From contig JADYZV010000036.1 of NCBI GenBank assembly GCA_020852965.1, positions 62,001 to 126,000 of the forward strand: a stretch of DNA of 64,000 nucleotides, given 5' to 3'. The translations under genes and the position numbers were made by a program. The notes below the pieces were generated by a model, which saw only the letters and a program-made list of their open reading frames with translations, did no database searches and was not told the DNA's origin. The DNA comes from Pirellulaceae bacterium. Its GTDB lineage: Bacteria; Planctomycetota; Planctomycetia; Pirellulales; Pirellulaceae. Shown piece after piece: positions 53,615 to 63,104 of this stretch (position 1 is the first letter of the stretch; each line of letters opens with the position of its first letter).

Positions 53615-56341
53615 ATGCCAACTGAACCTCGTCACCCCGTCGAGATCCTCGCTGAGGAGTTTGCCGATCGGCTGAGACGCGGTGAGACTCCGTCGATTGA
53701 AGAATATGCGCAACGTTTACCCGAACAAAGCGACACGATTCGCAAAGTTTTCACGCCAATCCTTGCCATCGAACGTCTGAGTGACGGACAATTGGCCGAT
53801 CAGCAGTTCGAAGCGCGAACAGCGAGATTGGCACGCGATCATACGCAGCTCGGCGATTTTCGCATCGTGCGCCAAGTCGGGCGGGGAGGCATGGGCGTGG
53901 TCTACGAAGCCATTCAACAGTCGCTCGGTCGTCGTGTTGCACTGAAATTATTGTCTCCAGAAGTAGCCAGTTCTGCAGAACAATTGCGACGCTTCCAATT
54001 GGAAGCCGCCACATTTGCAAAACTCCACCATACCAACATTGTCCCAGTTTTCGGGATTGGCGAAGCGGACGGTCTGCACTTCTACGCCATGCAGTTCATC
54101 GACGGGATTACCTTGGCCAACGCGATTTCCCAGTTGTCGCGACCGCAATCCCTGACGAATGCGACCAAGCCTGGCACGATTGAGCACGCACTGGCAGCCT
54201 CGTCCACCAAGGATTTTATGAGGACAGTGGCTAGGCTAGGACGCGACGTGGCTGGCGCACTTCAGCACGCCCACGAACAGGGCATCGTCCACCGCGATAT
54301 TAAGCCGGGAAACCTGATGCTCGAAGACGCGACCGTGTGGGTCACCGACTTTGGCATCGCCAAGCTAACGGATGAAACCAGCCAGACTAAAACGGGGTTG
54401 CTGCTGGGAACACTGCGCTACATGGCCCCTGAGCAGTTCAACGGGCAGGCCGACGCGCGCAGCGATATCTACAGCTTGGGCCTCACGCTGTTCGAACTGT
54501 TGACATTGCAACCCGCCTTTGCGGATGCGACCCATGCAACGCTGATTAAAACCAAACTCAGCGAATCCCCGTTGCGGTTGCGAGCGCTGCGTCCAGACGT
54601 ACCTCGCGATCTTGAGACCATCATCCTCAAAGCGGGCGCCACCGATAGCCAAACTCGATACCAGACCGCTGATGCCTTGGCCGAGGATCTTCAACGATTC
54701 CTGGACGATCGACCAATTCTGGCGCGACGCGCGTCGAGCGTCGAGCGGCTCGTTCGATGGTCACGGCGCAATCCAACGGTTGCCGGACTCAGCTTTGCCG
54801 TGGTGGCATCGTTGGCTGCGTTGGCGATCGTCTCTGCAGGCGGCAACTACCGCATGCGACAGACGCTCGATCAATTGCAGGCGGCTAAGCAATTGGCGGA
54901 TCAAAATCTGCGAGAGAAGGGAGTTGCACTCGATGTGGCCGAGCAGCAACGCTCACTGGCTGCGAACAACTTGGCTCTGGCGATTGAAGCCTTCGAAGAA
55001 ATCATGCACAACATTGGTAGCCGTTCCGGCTCCGGAGGGCTCTCGGTCGAATTGAATGACGGGGACGTCGCGTATGGCGCGGGCGTTGTGACCGACGCGG
55101 ATGCCGAAATGCTCGGGACACTACTGCGATTCTTTGATCGCTTCGGTACGGAGAACACTACGAGTCTGTTGAAAGAGACGGCCGCTGCCAACCGCAGGGT
55201 CGGTGATATATTGTATCAGTTGGGGCGAGTCGAAGAGGCGGAAACCTCTTATCTCACGGCACTCGATCAGATCAATCGCTTGGCCGCTGAAAACGCCGGA
55301 GGTGAAATGGGCGACGATTCGAGTAGAACGCTAGGCTCGATTGTCGAAAAACTTCAGATTCTCAACGCGCTCGGTCTAACGGTCAGCGCTCAGGGGGCCC
55401 TCGACGAAGCACAGCAGTACTTTCGTCAAACGGCCGACGTCTACCTGGCAGATACCGCCGCACAAAAGAATAGCTCTGCCCAGTTCGAATACGCTCGCGC
55501 GCTCAACCTACGCACCTCGACGTTCTCGCGAATCGGATTCCCTCAAGCACGCCCCCTGCCGCGTGAAGCGCGAGGAAATCGCGAATCGCCCCCTGCCAGG
55601 CGCCAGAATGCTACGAAGTCTCCCGACCCAGCATTGCGACGCGCCCGAGCCGCATTTGCAGCCACTGCCAGACAAGTCCATCGTGACAGCAAGACGCTCA
55701 ATCAAGAGGCGATCCGCTTGCTCGGTGCATTGGTCGAAGCGCATCCCAAGCGCGTCGACTTCGCCATCGAACTCACCCATGCCTATCGTGAGCAGGCCCG
55801 AATTGCGCGTCTGGAACTCGATTCCAGCACCGCCCACGAGGCAAATCGAGCTGCACTCGAATTGCTCGAACGGCTTTTGCGCGACAATTCGGAATCACCC
55901 TACTTCAGATTTGTGTTTGCCGACACGGTAACATCGATGCCGGTCGGTGCCAGTCGCCGCAACGGCTTGGCCCTGTCGCGCGCCATTCGAATCGCGGGCG
56001 CGCTCGTTCGCGAGTATCCTTCCATGCCCGACTACTTGGCGCTCAAGGCCAAAGCCTTGCTCGCTCGAGGGGATAGCGACAGCTCCGCCGATGCCGTCCG
56101 CATCCTAGAGCAGCTTGTCGACGACTATCCCGCCATGGCCCAGTATCGATTGCTGTTGGCCAGCGGCTTGCAACGCCTATCCAACATCGATTTCGAATCC
56201 CAACGAATCGGCTCTGCCCAAGAGCGACTCGAACAAGCCATCGCCGTGCTCGAAGCAGATACTGAATCCGACCAACGCCCGGCCATACTCAACATCTACA
56301 TCGATCGCCTGAAGCAGCAACTCGAAGAGATCCAACAGTAG
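53615..56341 (+). CDS. membrane Ser/Thr protein kinase with TPR-like C-terminus
   Basis: The 908-residue product has an ~80-residue N-terminal helical extension, then a Hanks-type kinase domain: P-loop GRGGMGVV at ~89-96, ATP Lys111 (VALKLL), HRDIKPGN with Asp228, DFG Asp245 and APEQF. Relative to PknB there is an insert of ~30 residues (SRPQSLTNATKPGTIEHALA) before the catalytic loop. A membrane segment (~388-408, AGLSFAVVASLAALAIVSAG) separates it from a long helical, TPR-like outer domain. All catalytic residues are intact. It is probably co-transcribed with the ECF sigma gene 110 bp upstream. Confidence 0.93.
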   Translation: MPTEPRHPVEILAEEFADRLRRGETPSIEEYAQRLPEQSDTIRKVFTPILAIERLSDGQLADQQFEARTARLARDHTQLGDFRIVRQVGRGGMGVVYEAIQQSLGRRVALKLLSPEVASSAEQLRRFQLEAATFAKLHHTNIVPVFGIGEADGLHFYAMQFIDGITLANAISQLSRPQSLTNATKPGTIEHALAASSTKDFMRTVARLGRDVAGALQHAHEQGIVHRDIKPGNLMLEDATVWVTDFGIAKLTDETSQTKTGLLLGTLRYMAPEQFNGQADARSDIYSLGLTLFELLTLQPAFADATHATLIKTKLSESPLRLRALRPDVPRDLETIILKAGATDSQTRYQTADALAEDLQRFLDDRPILARRASSVERLVRWSRRNPTVAGLSFAVVASLAALAIVSAGGNYRMRQTLDQLQAAKQLADQNLREKGVALDVAEQQRSLAANNLALAIEAFEEIMHNIGSRSGSGGLSVELNDGDVAYGAGVVTDADAEMLGTLLRFFDRFGTENTTSLLKETAAANRRVGDILYQLGRVEEAETSYLTALDQINRLAAENAGGEMGDDSSRTLGSIVEKLQILNALGLTVSAQGALDEAQQYFRQTADVYLADTAAQKNSSAQFEYARALNLRTSTFSRIGFPQARPLPREARGNRESPPARRQNATKSPDPALRRARAAFAATARQVHRDSKTLNQEAIRLLGALVEAHPKRVDFAIELTHAYREQARIARLELDSSTAHEANRAALELLERLLRDNSESPYFRFVFADTVTSMPVGASRRNGLALSRAIRIAGALVREYPSMPDYLALKAKALLARGDSDSSADAVRILEQLVDDYPAMAQYRLLLASGLQRLSNIDFESQRIGSAQERLEQAIAVLEADTESDQRPAILNIYIDRLKQQLEEIQQ

Positions 56342-56711
56342 GCCCCAGCGTGATGCTAACAAATTTTGGAGTGCGGGGATTCATCACCGCTTTGGCCCTC
56401 CCCAAAGTCCACATCAGTCGGAAACTTCGGGTCACCACTGCCGATGGACGCGAGAACAGCCTGCACTTCGCTCCAAACTCCACAGGTTGGACCTCTGCCT
56501 GAATGGCTGCGTTTTACCGAGAGACAACCGACGTTAGGGATGATTCCAAGGCAAGCCGCGCAACCGCATTCGTTCGTAGATTGACTCACAGCAGAGTTTA
56601 ACGCAGCACATTCCCCCATTATTGACACCTAGCGTGAGACTCCTCACAATGCAAGCACCAGACATCTGGTGCTTGAACCAACATGGCGAGATAGAGCTAC
56701 GAGGCTTATTG
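56342..56711. other. 370-bp gap upstream of the sdh operon
   Basis: It contains GGAGTGCGGGGATTCATCAC (56370-56389) followed by CGCTTTGG, a motif I associate with dispersed repeats in planctomycete and verrucomicrobial genomes (it reads ECGDSSPL when translated). A forward 72-codon frame across it is therefore not called. In-frame TTG/ATG codons at 56622 and 56649 could extend the next gene. No clear promoter is seen. Confidence 0.45.
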
Positions 56712-57518
56712 ATGGCACAGGATATACAAGGGCTGCGGCAACGTCGTTGGGGAGAGACGCTGCGACAGGACAATTGGTGGGCGGCGCCTCTGTTGGTTTT
56801 TTCGATTCTGATGTCGTTCATTGTCTACTCGACCTGGGCGGCCTTTCAGAACGCTCACTATGAGTATCAAAACTATTTGTCACCCTTTTATTCGCCGGTG
56901 CTGTGGGGCGATTCGCATCACAGTTGGTTTGGAGCACAACCTGCTTGGTGGCCGAGTTGGCTTCCGTTTTCACCAGCGCTGTTGATACTGCCTTTTCCAG
57001 CCGGATTTCGTTTGACTTGCTATTACTATCGCGGTGCCTATTACAAGGCATTCTGGGCAGATCCACCAGCATGTGCGGTGGGGGAGCCGCGCAAGGGATA
57101 CCTGGGGGAACGCTACTTCCCACTGGTGATTCAAAACATTCATCGTTATTTCTTGTACATTGCGATGCTGTTTTTAATGATCCTAGCCCGCGACGCGTAT
57201 TTAGGTTTTTGGTTCGACAATGATGGCGACGGTAGCTTCAGCAACTTTGGGATAGGCGTAGGAACGATCGTGCTGTGTGTGAATGTATTGCTGTTGAGTT
57301 CGTATACGTTTGGCTGCCACTCGCTGCGGCATCTCGTGGGCGGTGCGTGGAACAAACTTTCGGGCTCGCCAATCCGGAGCAAGTGTTATGGCTGCGTCAC
57401 TCGGTTAAACGGTCAGCACATGCGTTGGGCTTGGTTGAGTTTGTTTTGGGTAGCATTCTCAGATATCTATGTGCGTCTTTGTTCGATGGGCATTTGGCAT
57501 GACTTCAGGATTCTTTGA
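56712..57518 (+). CDS. sdhC: succinate dehydrogenase membrane (cytochrome b-type) subunit
   Basis: The start at 56712 (MAQDIQGLRQRRWGETLRQD) gives 268 residues; earlier in-frame starts add a stretch with no membrane features. There are five membrane segments, including AAPLLVFSILMSFIVYSTWA, FPAGFRLTCYYYRGAYYKAF, YFLYIAMLFLMILARDAYLG, GVGTIVLCVNVLLLSSYTFG and RWAWLSLFWVAFSDIYVRL. Conserved His residues sit in HSLRHLVGG and elsewhere and could bind haem. Its stop overlaps the sdhA start (TGATG). The position and overlap make it the membrane anchor; the sequence itself is divergent. Confidence 0.8.
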   Translation: MAQDIQGLRQRRWGETLRQDNWWAAPLLVFSILMSFIVYSTWAAFQNAHYEYQNYLSPFYSPVLWGDSHHSWFGAQPAWWPSWLPFSPALLILPFPAGFRLTCYYYRGAYYKAFWADPPACAVGEPRKGYLGERYFPLVIQNIHRYFLYIAMLFLMILARDAYLGFWFDNDGDGSFSNFGIGVGTIVLCVNVLLLSSYTFGCHSLRHLVGGAWNKLSGSPIRSKCYGCVTRLNGQHMRWAWLSLFWVAFSDIYVRLCSMGIWHDFRIL

Positions 57519-59341
57519 TGACGGACGTTGAAACAGTCGAGCATGACGTATTGATTATTGGTGCGGGTGGTGCGGGGCTGCGCGCGGCCATTGAAGCGTC
57601 GGGGGCGGGTGTCTCCGTGGGTCTGGTTTGCAAGTCCTTGCTGGGTAAGGCGCACACGGTGATGGCCGAAGGAGGCATGGCTGCCGCCATGGCCAATGTC
57701 GACGAGCGTGATTCGTGGCGGACGCATTTCGCCGACACCATGCGCGGTGGGTACTACTTGAATAATTGGCGGATGGCGCAGATTCATGCTCAACAAGCCC
57801 CAGACCGCGTTCGCGAGTTGGAGGCTTGGGGGGCCGTCTTCGACCGCACCCCAGCCGGAAAGATCAACCAGCGAAACTTCGGTGGCCACGCCCACCCACG
57901 TTTAGCGCACGTTGGGGATCGCACTGGATTGGAAATGATCCGCACCTTGCAGGATCACGGTATTCACCAAGGTATCGACGTGCATATGGAATGCACGGTT
58001 ACCCGACTATTAAAAGACGGTGAGCGCGTGGCGGGTGCCTTTGGATATTCGCGCGAGCTAGGGAAGTTCATGGTCTTCAAGGCCAAAGCGGTGGTGATGG
58101 CGACAGGGGGTATTGGACGAGCATACAAAGTGACCAGCAATTCATGGGAATATACGGGGGATGGTCAGACACTCGCCTACGACGCCGGGGCAGAGTTGAT
58201 CGATATGGAGTTCGTTCAATTCCATCCGACCGGAATGGTTTGGCCACCTAGCGTACGAGGCATATTGGTTACCGAGGGTGTACGAGGAGAAGGGGGAATT
58301 CTCAAGAACAGCCACGGCGACCGTTTTATGTTTCGCGACATTCCCGATAACTACAAAAGCTCGACCGCCGATACTCCCGAGGAAGGCTGGCGCTATGTTA
58401 CCAAGACCGATATCGATGCGCGTCGCCCTCCGGAGTTATTGACGCGCGATCACGTAGCACGCTGCATTCGCCGCGAAGTCCGCGAGGGACGCGGTTCGCC
58501 CCATGGCGGTGCCTTCCTGGATATCGCTTGGATCAAGGAGAAGATTCCCAATGCCGAAGAGCATATCAAAAAGAAACTCCCGAGCATGTACCACCAATTC
58601 AAAGAGTTGGCTGGGATCGATATTACCAAAGAGCCAATGGAAGTCGGACCAACCACGCATTATGTCATGGGGGGCATTCGCGTAGACGGAGAAACACAGA
58701 TGACAGCGGTCCCTGGCCTGTATGCGGCCGGTGAATGCGCGGCTGGATTGCATGGCGCAAATCGACTGGGCGGAAACTCACTGTCGGATCTAATCGTCTT
58801 CGGAAAGCTGGCGGGCGAACATGCTGCCGCGTTCGCCAAACAGCGGGCAACTGTGTCGGTTTCGGAGGCGGAAGTCAAGCAGGCTCAAAGCGACGCCCTG
58901 AGTCCTTTGGATTCCAGTCGCGCTACCCTGGTCGGTGGTGCCTACCAGGTGCAATACGAACTGCAGGAGCTGATGCAGGACAAAGTCGGTATCGTCCGTA
59001 CCGAAGCGGAGATGCTGGAAGCCATCGATGCCATCGAATTGCTCAAGGAGAAAGCCCAGTCAGTCAGCGCGCCTGGCAATCGTCAATACAACCCCGGCTG
59101 GCATACCGCACTGGACCTCAAGAACTTGCTCACCGTGTCGGAAGCGGTAGCGCGCTCCGCAGTCCGACGCCGAGAGAGTCGCGGTGCCCATACCCGCGAT
59201 GATTTTCCCGAGAAGGATGACAACTACAGCGCCTTCAACTTTATTGTGCGCAAAGGTCCCGACGGCGAAATGCAGGTCACCCAGGAACCTATTCCAGAAA
59301 TGCCCAGTGAGCTCCGGCAAATAATCGAGGATCACAAGTAA
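57518..59341 (+). CDS. sdhA: succinate dehydrogenase / fumarate reductase flavoprotein subunit
   Basis: The ATG at 57518 overlaps the sdhC stop by one base. The 607-residue product has the FAD motif DVLIIGAGGAGLRAAIEASG, the covalent-FAD His in KAHTVMAEGGMAAAM, the substrate-binding VQFHPTGMVWPPSVRGILVTE, the catalytic region (TTHYVMGGIRVDGETQM) and the C-terminal FAD contact GLYAAGECAAGLHGANRLGG. It oxidises succinate to fumarate in the TCA cycle and feeds electrons to SdhB. The next gene overlaps by one base (TAATG), so translation is tightly coupled. Confidence 0.96.
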   Translation: MTDVETVEHDVLIIGAGGAGLRAAIEASGAGVSVGLVCKSLLGKAHTVMAEGGMAAAMANVDERDSWRTHFADTMRGGYYLNNWRMAQIHAQQAPDRVRELEAWGAVFDRTPAGKINQRNFGGHAHPRLAHVGDRTGLEMIRTLQDHGIHQGIDVHMECTVTRLLKDGERVAGAFGYSRELGKFMVFKAKAVVMATGGIGRAYKVTSNSWEYTGDGQTLAYDAGAELIDMEFVQFHPTGMVWPPSVRGILVTEGVRGEGGILKNSHGDRFMFRDIPDNYKSSTADTPEEGWRYVTKTDIDARRPPELLTRDHVARCIRREVREGRGSPHGGAFLDIAWIKEKIPNAEEHIKKKLPSMYHQFKELAGIDITKEPMEVGPTTHYVMGGIRVDGETQMTAVPGLYAAGECAAGLHGANRLGGNSLSDLIVFGKLAGEHAAAFAKQRATVSVSEAEVKQAQSDALSPLDSSRATLVGGAYQVQYELQELMQDKVGIVRTEAEMLEAIDAIELLKEKAQSVSAPGNRQYNPGWHTALDLKNLLTVSEAVARSAVRRRESRGAHTRDDFPEKDDNYSAFNFIVRKGPDGEMQVTQEPIPEMPSELRQIIEDHK

Positions 59342-60105
59342 TGACTACGGTCAATTTCAAGATTTGGCGCGGCGACAAGACCGCAGGCGATTTCCAGGAT
59401 TACCAAACGCAAGTCACGGAAGGGATGGTCGTCCTGGATGCCGTGCATCAGATTCAATCCGAAAGCGCCAACGATCTCGCCTGCCGCTGGAATTGTAAGG
59501 CTGGCAAGTGCGGTTCGTGCTCCGCCGAAGTCAATGGGATGCCGAGATTGATGTGTATGACTCGATTGAATGATATGGACCTAAGTAAATCAATTACGAT
59601 TGAACCCATGCGCGCCTTTCCACCCATTAAAGATCTGGTGACGGACGTCTCGCACAACTACCGAGCGAAAAAGAAAATTAAACCGTTCAAGCCGCGAAAA
59701 CCAGACAACGCGGACGGCTCGTGGAATATGCAGCAACAGGATGTGGAACGCGTTCAAGAGTTTCGCAAGTGTATCGAGTGCTACCTGTGCCAGGATGTCT
59801 GCCACGTCCTACGCGACCACCATAAACATGACGAGTTCATCGGTCCCAGATTTTTTGTCTATGTGGCCGCTTTAGAAATGCATCCATTGGACGAAACCGA
59901 TCGCTTGCCCGAGTTGAAGGAGACGCAAGGGATCGGCTACTGCAATATTACCAAGTGTTGTACCAAAGTATGTCCCGAGCATATCACCATCACCGACAAC
60001 GCAATTATCCCTCTTAAGGAACGGGTTGCGGATGAGTTCTATGATCCGGTCAAGAAGGTCATCCGGCGACTTTTCGGACTGGCCAAACCGAATCATAAAA
60101 GTTGA
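59341..60105 (+). CDS. sdhB: succinate dehydrogenase iron-sulfur subunit
   Basis: The 254-residue product has all three cluster sites: a plant-type [2Fe-2S] (CRWNCKAGKCGSCSAEVNG, plus LMC), a [4Fe-4S] (CIECYLCQDVCHV) and a [3Fe-4S]-type site (CNITKCCTKVCPEH). Electrons from SdhA pass through these to the quinone in the membrane anchor. It starts within the sdhA stop codon. The C-terminal tail ends AKPNHKS. Confidence 0.95.
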   Translation: MTTVNFKIWRGDKTAGDFQDYQTQVTEGMVVLDAVHQIQSESANDLACRWNCKAGKCGSCSAEVNGMPRLMCMTRLNDMDLSKSITIEPMRAFPPIKDLVTDVSHNYRAKKKIKPFKPRKPDNADGSWNMQQQDVERVQEFRKCIECYLCQDVCHVLRDHHKHDEFIGPRFFVYVAALEMHPLDETDRLPELKETQGIGYCNITKCCTKVCPEHITITDNAIIPLKERVADEFYDPVKKVIRRLFGLAKPNHKS

Positions 60106-60156
60106 ATTGCGCTTTTACCGAATTCCGCCGTATCAGCTAATAAAAAGTGATTTCCG

Positions 60157-60669
60157 ATGGTAAACCTAAGACGTATTCCTGCGGGTAGCCTCACAGCGGC
60201 ACTGGACAAGGCCCACCACTACCGCTTGCTGAACGAACCCTTGCTAGCGGAGAGTATTTGCCTGGACGTATTGGAAGTTGAGTCCAACAACCAACGGGCT
60301 CTGATTACGCTGCTGTTGGCTCTCTCGGATCAGTTCCCAACTCGTCAGCAAGAAGCCAGGCAACAGGCGGAGGACTTGATTCCGCGACTGGCTTCCGAAT
60401 ACGATCGGTACTATTACGAGGGAATCATTCACGAACGTTGGGCATGTCTCCAGTTCGAAAGTGGCATGGCTCCCAACAGCATTACGGAATGGCTCGGCAA
60501 GGCGATGAAGTGTTTCGAGATAGCCGAGCAGCTTATCGGAGGCCAAAACCCCGATCCCATTCTGCGCTGGAACACATGTGCGCGACTCGGCGGTAAAGTC
60601 GTTGTCAGCGAACCAGTAACCGAATCGCTTTCTCGCGACATCGACGGCGAATACGGAGACCTCGCTTAA
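60157..60669 (+). CDS. hypothetical TPR-like protein
   Basis: The 170-residue product is helical without a signal peptide. It begins MVNLRRIPAGSLTAALDKAH and contains TPR-like segments (YRLLNEPLLAESICLDVLEV, then RALITLLLALSDQFP). It follows sdhB by 51 bp on the same strand, so it may be part of the sdh transcript, but no function can be assigned. The C-terminal residues include RWNTCARLGG and no recognisable catalytic motif. Confidence 0.7.
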   Translation: MVNLRRIPAGSLTAALDKAHHYRLLNEPLLAESICLDVLEVESNNQRALITLLLALSDQFPTRQQEARQQAEDLIPRLASEYDRYYYEGIIHERWACLQFESGMAPNSITEWLGKAMKCFEIAEQLIGGQNPDPILRWNTCARLGGKVVVSEPVTESLSRDIDGEYGDLA

Positions 60670-61182
60670 GACTCGACTCCAATGAACGGCTAACATAGCA
60701 TGAGCGAAAGACCGTTCGGGAACGCGCAGTGCGGCAGCCCATTTGCCGTCGGGTCAAACGTCTTTGCTGACGCCGCGGGTTACGATTGCTTGGCAGACTG
60801 TTTTTGATTCTAGGACCGAAACATAGTCATCGTTTACTGCGTTTTCATGCGCACCTAAGTCACTAGACTTGGTCATGCTGAAACACCACGGACGTTGCCA
60901 GCTCCCTCCGCCTCATCGGAATCGTTCGAAACAAAGGTCTTTAACCAAAACAGACCGAATTGAGTTCTTTTTTGGAAACCGCTGGGCTTGGATTGATTGA
61001 TTCGATTTCGATATTGAGCCATCTGCGGCATCCTCAGTTTGGCTATGAATCTCTTTATTAAGTGTCAAATTGGTGACGATTGGCCTCAATGAAACTATCG
61101 CGAATGGATTCGCTTGCTGGCAGATCAGGCCAATCATGTAGTCCTCGCGGAAATCTGAAGTGTTCATGGAGGAACCGAAGCT
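60670..61182. other. 513-bp intergenic region
   Basis: No gene on the plus strand. A 241-codon minus-strand frame begins in the lipoprotein gene, crosses the small Cys-rich gene and runs to 60913; it has no signal or domain and is not called. No clear promoter or terminator seen. Confidence 0.45.
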
Positions 61183-61458
61183 ATGCGCCCTAGAAATCGG
61201 CTTGGCAGGCTCGCAATCATCTTTGCTATTACGCTTGCAACAACTAGTCTTACGTTTGCTCAAGAAAGCAAATTGGCCAAGATGGAGCGTATGACGACGC
61301 TCCCCGATTGTTGGCAAGAGGTCTGCCCACATACCTGCTTTTGTCCGCAAACAATCGCCAAACGCAAGAAGACACATCCATTCTATTTGCAACTGCAAAA
61401 GCAATGCACCACGATTGGTACCTTGTTTTTCGGGAAAAATGAAAAGGCCTGCAAATAG
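61183..61458 (+). CDS. small Cys-rich secreted protein
   Basis: The 91-residue product has a signal peptide (MRPRNRLGRLAIIFAITLAT, cleavage after TFA near residue 26) and a short mature part with six Cys, four of them clustered in CWQEVCPHTCFCPQT. Such clusters often form disulfides or bind metal in the periplasm. No family recognised. The purine-rich GGAGG about 12 bp before the ATG is a fair ribosome binding site. Confidence 0.55.
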   Translation: MRPRNRLGRLAIIFAITLATTSLTFAQESKLAKMERMTTLPDCWQEVCPHTCFCPQTIAKRKKTHPFYLQLQKQCTTIGTLFFGKNEKACK

Positions 61459-61564
61459 AGATTCTGTGATTCCGAGCTGAGCTCGCAAAGTGGGCATCTC
61501 GCCTGATAGCCACCTGCTCAATGGACTGAGCGGGCTAATTTCCAAACTAAGATAGGATGCCGCA

Positions 61565-62629
61565 ATGGATTGCGCAATCAAGTTTCTGTCACTGTCGTTG
61601 ATTTTTCTAGCTTCAGGCTGTGCCACGATGCGCGGCATACCCTCCCATGGAGGCGGAAAGCGTTTTTTCGTTGAGCAGGAGCTTATTAGCGGTTCCGCCC
61701 GAGCCGCCGCTCAGTGCGTGGATGTCTCAGCGCTGCGTGGTAAACGCTGCGCAATGTTTATCACCACGGTAGGCGACCAAGGTGGCGGTAACCTAGTCGG
61801 GGGGCGTTATGAGTGGCAAGCGGCGCTTCGCGGCGACTATGTCACGAATCCAACGACCAACACTCGCAATTCAGGAGTAGGTGGCAACTCGTTGACGGTT
61901 ACTCGAGACGCTGCAGGAAACCTGCTGCAAACCATTGAATCGAATAGCCCGTTGATTTTCCCAAGCAATAGTTCGTCTCAGCAAGAAGGCTATCAAGCGG
62001 GCGCTGGTGGCGGCGTTCGATCCAATGGCCTCGGCGAATACCAGGCGACGGGCTTCCTCAATGACGACAACAGCTACTTGAGCGCGGTCATTCGCGAATC
62101 GTTGGTCCTAAAAGGTGTTCTGCTTACGACACCAGACGATGCCGAGATCTTCATCTACATTACGGTGGATGCATTTGGAACCAATCGCTCTCGCACTGAG
62201 ATGCATCTGTTTAATCAGGAACGTTTGATTGCCAAGACAGCCCTGCACGTGACCGCTTTTGACCGCAAGGGGCGTGTCGCTCTGCCGACGCAAACCTCCT
62301 GCTGGGAAGCGGATTACCGTGAACGCTACGTGCTATGGTGTGGACCATTCGAAATTGAGAAGCGTGCCTACCAGTCTGACGACTTGCTAGTTAGCTTCCG
62401 TGGTCTCTCCGACATGGCCGAGATGGCCCCCTACGAAGCTGAAAAAGATTCGCAGGATTCGGCAGAGGCAGAAAAGAGCAGCCGCACACGAATGGATCTT
62501 CCACAGGAAGAGAGCCGTCAGCCGAACCTACGAGGTGACGATGCCACGCGGCCCAATTCACTACTTCAGGAATTGCCGAGGCCCGATCCAACTAGGCCGG
62601 AAGATGTGAATCAGTTTCGCGGCCAATAA
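61565..62629 (+). CDS. lipoprotein of unknown function
   Basis: The 354-residue product has a clear lipobox LASGC (Cys19), then a beta-rich domain with many Gly and Asn (VGDQGGGNLVGGRYEWQAAL; AGAGGGVRSNGLGEYQATGF), then a predicted alpha/beta segment (VLKGVLLTTPDDAEIFIYIT). The last ~70 residues are charged and Pro-rich (DLPQEESRQPNLRGDDATRP), possibly disordered. It should be membrane-anchored. It follows the Cys-rich secreted protein by ~106 bp. Confidence 0.7.
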   Translation: MDCAIKFLSLSLIFLASGCATMRGIPSHGGGKRFFVEQELISGSARAAAQCVDVSALRGKRCAMFITTVGDQGGGNLVGGRYEWQAALRGDYVTNPTTNTRNSGVGGNSLTVTRDAAGNLLQTIESNSPLIFPSNSSSQQEGYQAGAGGGVRSNGLGEYQATGFLNDDNSYLSAVIRESLVLKGVLLTTPDDAEIFIYITVDAFGTNRSRTEMHLFNQERLIAKTALHVTAFDRKGRVALPTQTSCWEADYRERYVLWCGPFEIEKRAYQSDDLLVSFRGLSDMAEMAPYEAEKDSQDSAEAEKSSRTRMDLPQEESRQPNLRGDDATRPNSLLQELPRPDPTRPEDVNQFRGQ

Positions 62630-62837
62630 CCGAAGAACACGATTTGAATCCCCGCAGTTTAAGCACTTTCCACCGAAAAGCCGCGGCTATTAGTCTCCAC
62701 TTGTACGCTGATGTCCCCGACCTACCATAGTGCGTCCAAGCGACAACGGCTCTTGCTAATACTTCACCGCCAATGCCATCTATCTCAACCACATCAGAGC
62801 TTCTCGGAAACTGAGCCCGCGATGCGGCTGCAATTTC

Positions 62838-63104
62838 TCAATCCTGCAAGTAACCTATTCTTTTTAGCCAGGTAGCACACTCGAATAAGAAATCAACGTC
62901 CTTTTGTTCGGACTCCGTAAAGAAACCATGAGCACTGATCCCCGCTAAATGAACAATTAGACGCCTAAATGCGTCGTGAAAATCCCCATCTCGTTCACTA
63001 TCAAGAAACGACTTAAATGCCAAGACGCCTTGAGAAGTCCCTCTAGCCTTCGCTGATTCCAAAAGACTCTCTACCGATTCTACGATCTTCGCTTCATTCA
63101 TCAT
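62838..63104 (-). CDS. small acidic protein, candidate immunity factor
   Basis: The start at 63104 or 63101 (MMNEAKIVESVESLLESAKA) overlaps the stop of the upstream gene by 11 or 8 bp, so the two are coupled. The product is 88 residues, helical and acidic, with no signal peptide. It reads SFLDSERDGDFHDAFRRLIV and ESEQKDVDFLFECATWLKRI. Small acidic cytoplasmic proteins encoded directly after a toxin domain are the usual immunity arrangement. No family recognised. Confidence 0.6.
   Translation of the reverse strand: MMNEAKIVESVESLLESAKARGTSQGVLAFKSFLDSERDGDFHDAFRRLIVHLAGISAHGFFTESEQKDVDFLFECATWLKRIGYLQD

Noticed and set aside
56366-56584. 72-codon plus-strand frame reading ECGDSSPL
   Set aside because: This translation is what a dispersed DNA repeat with CGGGGATTCATCACCGC gives; it starts with a non-ATG codon and shows no protein features.
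60913-61638. 241-codon minus-strand frame
   Set aside because: It overlaps the start of a lipoprotein gene and all of a signal-peptide gene on the other strand, and has no domain, signal or RBS.
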